DNA from: Jimgerdemannia flammicorona
Taxonomy: Eukaryota; Mucoromycota; Endogonomycetes; Endogonales; Endogonaceae
Assembly: GCA_003990745.1 (NCBI GenBank)
Contig: RBNI01000602.1
Location: 1 to 28,817, forward strand
Direction of reading: 5' to 3'
Length of the DNA: 28,817 nucleotides
Under the pieces are notes generated by a model, which saw only the letters and a list, made by a program, of their open reading frames with translations, was not told the origin of the DNA and did not search any database. Of the stretch, positions 26,349 to 28,817 are shown in pieces. Positions within the stretch are counted from its first letter, which is position 1. Each line of letters begins with the position of its first letter. Both the position numbers and the translations under genes were made by a program.

Positions 26349-28817
26349 TCAAATGCATTTTGCTTCTCTTGAGTAGTAGAGTCTTATGCGGTTGCGATGT
26401 ATCTTGGTCTTGAGTATAACTCCATCCAAGGTCTTGAGTTGATAAGTGTAGTTCGAGAATACTTGGTGTATGAGATAGGGGCCTTCCCATTTTGGTTCAA
26501 GCTTGGCACTCCAATTTCCTTCTATGATGGTACGGTATACCAGAACCTTTTGTCCAATGAGCAGGGGTTCGAGGTCGGCTTTGTGGTCATAGTACTTCTT
26601 TTGGCGTTCTTGTGCTTTGGTGATAAATCCTCATGCTTGCTGGCATATGTCATGTAACCGGGTGATCTCTCCTGTGACTCGTTTTGACAGATCTAGCTGG
26701 ACTGGTTTGGTAGGATTTTGTGCTTCTCGGCCATACACCAAATAGAAGGGGGTCTGTTGGGTAGTGGTTGCCTTAGAGGTACGGATGCTGAACAGAATTG
26801 CCGGTAGATAGATATCCCAGTTTAGTTGATCTCCGGTTCTACTGAGACCTCGCTTGATGGTCTGGTTCATTCGTTCAGTGAGTCTGTTTGCCTGTGGGTG
26901 GTAGGCTGTTATTGGTCATAGCTTGATCTTGAAGTTGCTCACAAAGGTCTTCATGGTTTGGTTGACGAATTCTCGGCCTTGGTCTGTAATGATTTCCTTG
27001 GGTACACCATGGCGGCTGAAAATTTCATCATACAGGATCCCAATAATTGTCTGGGCATCGGCAGTCTCAATGGCAAAGGCTTCAGACCATTTTGTCAGGT
27101 GGTCTTCGATAGTGAGGATGTAGCGTCTTCCTCGTCTGGTTACTGGTAGGGGTCCAATAATGTCTATTCCCAGTCTTTGAAAGGCTCCAGCTGGTGCTGC
27201 GATCGGTATTAAGGGTGCTCTGTCGGTAGGCTTTTGTCGGTATCTTTGGCAGGTGTCACATTGTTGAATGTGGGTTGAAATTTGTTTTCTCATCTTGGGC
27301 CACCAGTATCGCTTCTTAATTCTTGCAATTGTGGCACCAATTCCTCGGTGTGCATTTTGGTCATGATTTGTTGTCAGGATCTTCAATATTTCTTCTTCTC
27401 TTGGAACTCGGGTGTACTGCTCTCCCTCTACTCTCCAAAGTTCGCCATCGCCTTCTTGGAATTTTTTGAAATTCCTTTGGATAAACAACTTATTGTAGAC
27501 AACAGTGAACTGATATTCTTGCAGGGACATGATCCATCTAGCAAAGATTCCTGAGGGCTCCGGCTTGTTGAACAACCATTGTAGAGCTTGATGGTCAGTG
27601 ATGAGGGCGAATCTCTTTCCCAAGAGATAGTGTCGGAAGTGGTCCACAGCCCAAACTACTGCTAGGCATTCCAACTTAGTGGCTCCATAGTTCGCTTGTA
27701 TTTCATTTGTGGCCTTGCTAGCATATTCGATAACATGCTCTCTCTTCTGGTCATCTTGCTGAGACAGAATTGATCCAAGTCCTAAGGCTGAGGCATCAGT
27801 TGCCAGGATGAATGGTTTGCCAAAGTCTGGTCGCACCAGGACAGGGGCTTCGGTAAGGGCCTTCTTGAGTAGGTCGAATGACTTTTGTTGTTCTTCTTTC
27901 CAGTAGAATGGTTGGTCCTTCTTGGAGATATCTCAGAGAGGTGCTGCTTTATCTGAAAACCTTGGGATGAATTGTCGATAGTAGGATGCCAGCATAAGGA
28001 AAGATAGGGTCTTCTTTGCTGAGGTTGGGGTTGGGTAGTTCTTGACTTTCTCCACCTTGCGGGGGTCGGCATGTGTTCCTTGAGCTGAGACAACATATCC
28101 CAGATATTCGACTTGGTGTTTTCCGAAGAAACATTTCTTGGCATTGAGTCTGAGTCCTGAATTTCGAATGGTATTGAATACTTCGCGGAGGTCTTGTAAA
28201 TGCTGCTTGAATGACTCGGAGTAGATGATTACATCATCTATGTACACTAGTACATTTCTTCCAATGAGGTCCTGATAGACATAGTTCATCATTCATTGGA
28301 ATGAGGCAGGTGCATTGCAAAGTCCAAAGGGCATTCGTAGGTATTCGTACTGTCCCCGTCTGGTGATGAAGGCCGTCTTGCAGATATCTTCTTTGGCAAT
28401 GGGTATTACTTGGAATCCTTGGAACTGGTCGGTAGTGGTCATGTACTTGGCTTTTCCGAGGGCATTGATGAGGTCATCAATTCTTGGCAATGGGTAGGCA
28501 TCTTCTGTGGTGACTTTGTTGAGTTTTCTGAAATCCACGACTAATCTCCATCCTCCTTTCTTTGGTACTATGATTGCTGGTGAAGCCCAGGGGCTTGATG
28601 ATGGTCTGATGACTCCATTTCGTAGCATTTCATCTATGTGTTATTGTTCGAATTCAATCAGATGATGTGGTGTTTGGTAGGGTCATTGTTGGATTGGTCT
28701 TGCATCTCCAGTATGTATAGGGTGTTCTCCGTATTGATATGGTGGGAAGTTATCATATGTGGTGGTAAATATATCTTTGTACTCCTCTATCAACTCCTGT
28801 ATCTGTTGTTGCTGGTC
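26349..28817 (-). pseudogene. pol: Gypsy-B copy 1 pol: RT, RNase H, integrase (partial, with stops)
   Basis: A single minus-strand frame enters at the right edge with LIEEYKDIF and ends at TGA 26351-26349. RT: VIRPSSSPWASPAIIVPKK near 28610, FRKLNKVTTEDAYPLPRIDD, then YIDD at 28244-28233. RNase H: ATDASALGLGSILSQ, LITDHQALQWLF. Integrase: H..H near HRGIGATIARI, CDTC, then the acidic residues in LGIDIIGPLP and IITDQGREFVN, and a C-terminal GPY motif (KWEGPYLIHQVF). Stops inside the frame include TGA at 28295-28293, near 27933, near 26914 and at 26633-26631. Most sit where Arg CGA is expected. The link between RNase H and IN is about 186 nt shorter than in copy 2, so the usual ADALSR end is missing. 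No chromodomain follows. Damaged; probably inactive. Confidence 0.9.

Larger units (their letters stand above)
12972..28817 (-). mobile_element. Ty3/Gypsy-B copy 1 (interrupted by Gypsy-A; runs off right edge)
   Basis: On the minus strand, pol enters at 28817 and ends at 26349. A short 3' region and a polypurine tract (26035-26024) follow, then the 3' LTR from 26023. The LTR is split by Gypsy-A (14430-25095) and resumes at 14424 to end at 12972. The LTR ends are perfect 8-bp inverted repeats, TGTGACGT at the start and ACGTCACA at the end. CpG content is normal in 12972-14429 and rises sharply compared with copy 2 to the left, marking the insertion border. The 5' LTR, gag and protease are outside the window. 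Confidence 0.9.

Overview
The window contains only transposable elements. I see no convincing host gene, rRNA, CRISPR array or bacterial feature. The elements are fungal in type: a chromodomain Ty3/Gypsy element, a second Gypsy family and an L1/Tx1-like LINE. The older copies carry dense C-to-T and G-to-A changes at CpA and CpG on both strands, the signature of repeat-induced point mutation (RIP). The most likely source is a heterochromatic block in a filamentous ascomycete (Pezizomycotina). The species cannot be named from the sequence.

Layout. Positions 1-240 are an unassigned CpG-bearing piece. Positions 241-1840 (minus) hold a doubly truncated LINE, and 1841-7440 (plus) a second, nearly full LINE of the same family, head to head with it. 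Both are almost free of CpG. After an AT-rich relic (7441-7640) comes Gypsy-B copy 2 (about 7640-12971, minus), heavily mutated. Gypsy-B copy 1 (minus) is inserted in it. Its 3' LTR starts at 26023 and ends at 12972, and its pol runs off the right edge of the window. Gypsy-A (14430-25095, plus, 10,666 bp) is inserted in that LTR, flanked by the 5-bp target duplication GAGTT. The result is a three-level nest, oldest to youngest B2, B1, A, and mutation load falls in the same order.

Gypsy-A has 2,073-bp LTRs, a PBS resembling initiator-Met complement, a purine-rich PPT and one long gag-pol frame. The order is Gag, CCHC zinc knuckle, a complete dUTPase domain, aspartic protease, RT, RNase H, integrase, chromodomain. 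A dUTPase between nucleocapsid and protease is the gene order of betaretroviruses and is unusual for Ty3/Gypsy.

The most striking shared property is that both Gypsy families have LTRs over 2 kb whose U3 carries a protein-like reading frame (365 codons in A, 328 in B). Each has its own TATA-like box 57-78 bp before the ATG, and the retroelement TATA box and AATAAA lie downstream. Each LTR therefore looks like a self-contained small gene, formally like the U3-encoded accessory gene of MMTV but with no recognisable homology. Gypsy-A's insertion splits the B1 U3 frame; skipping the insertion and one target duplication keeps it in frame. All frames carry some stops, mostly TGA where CGA is expected, so these copies are probably inactive.
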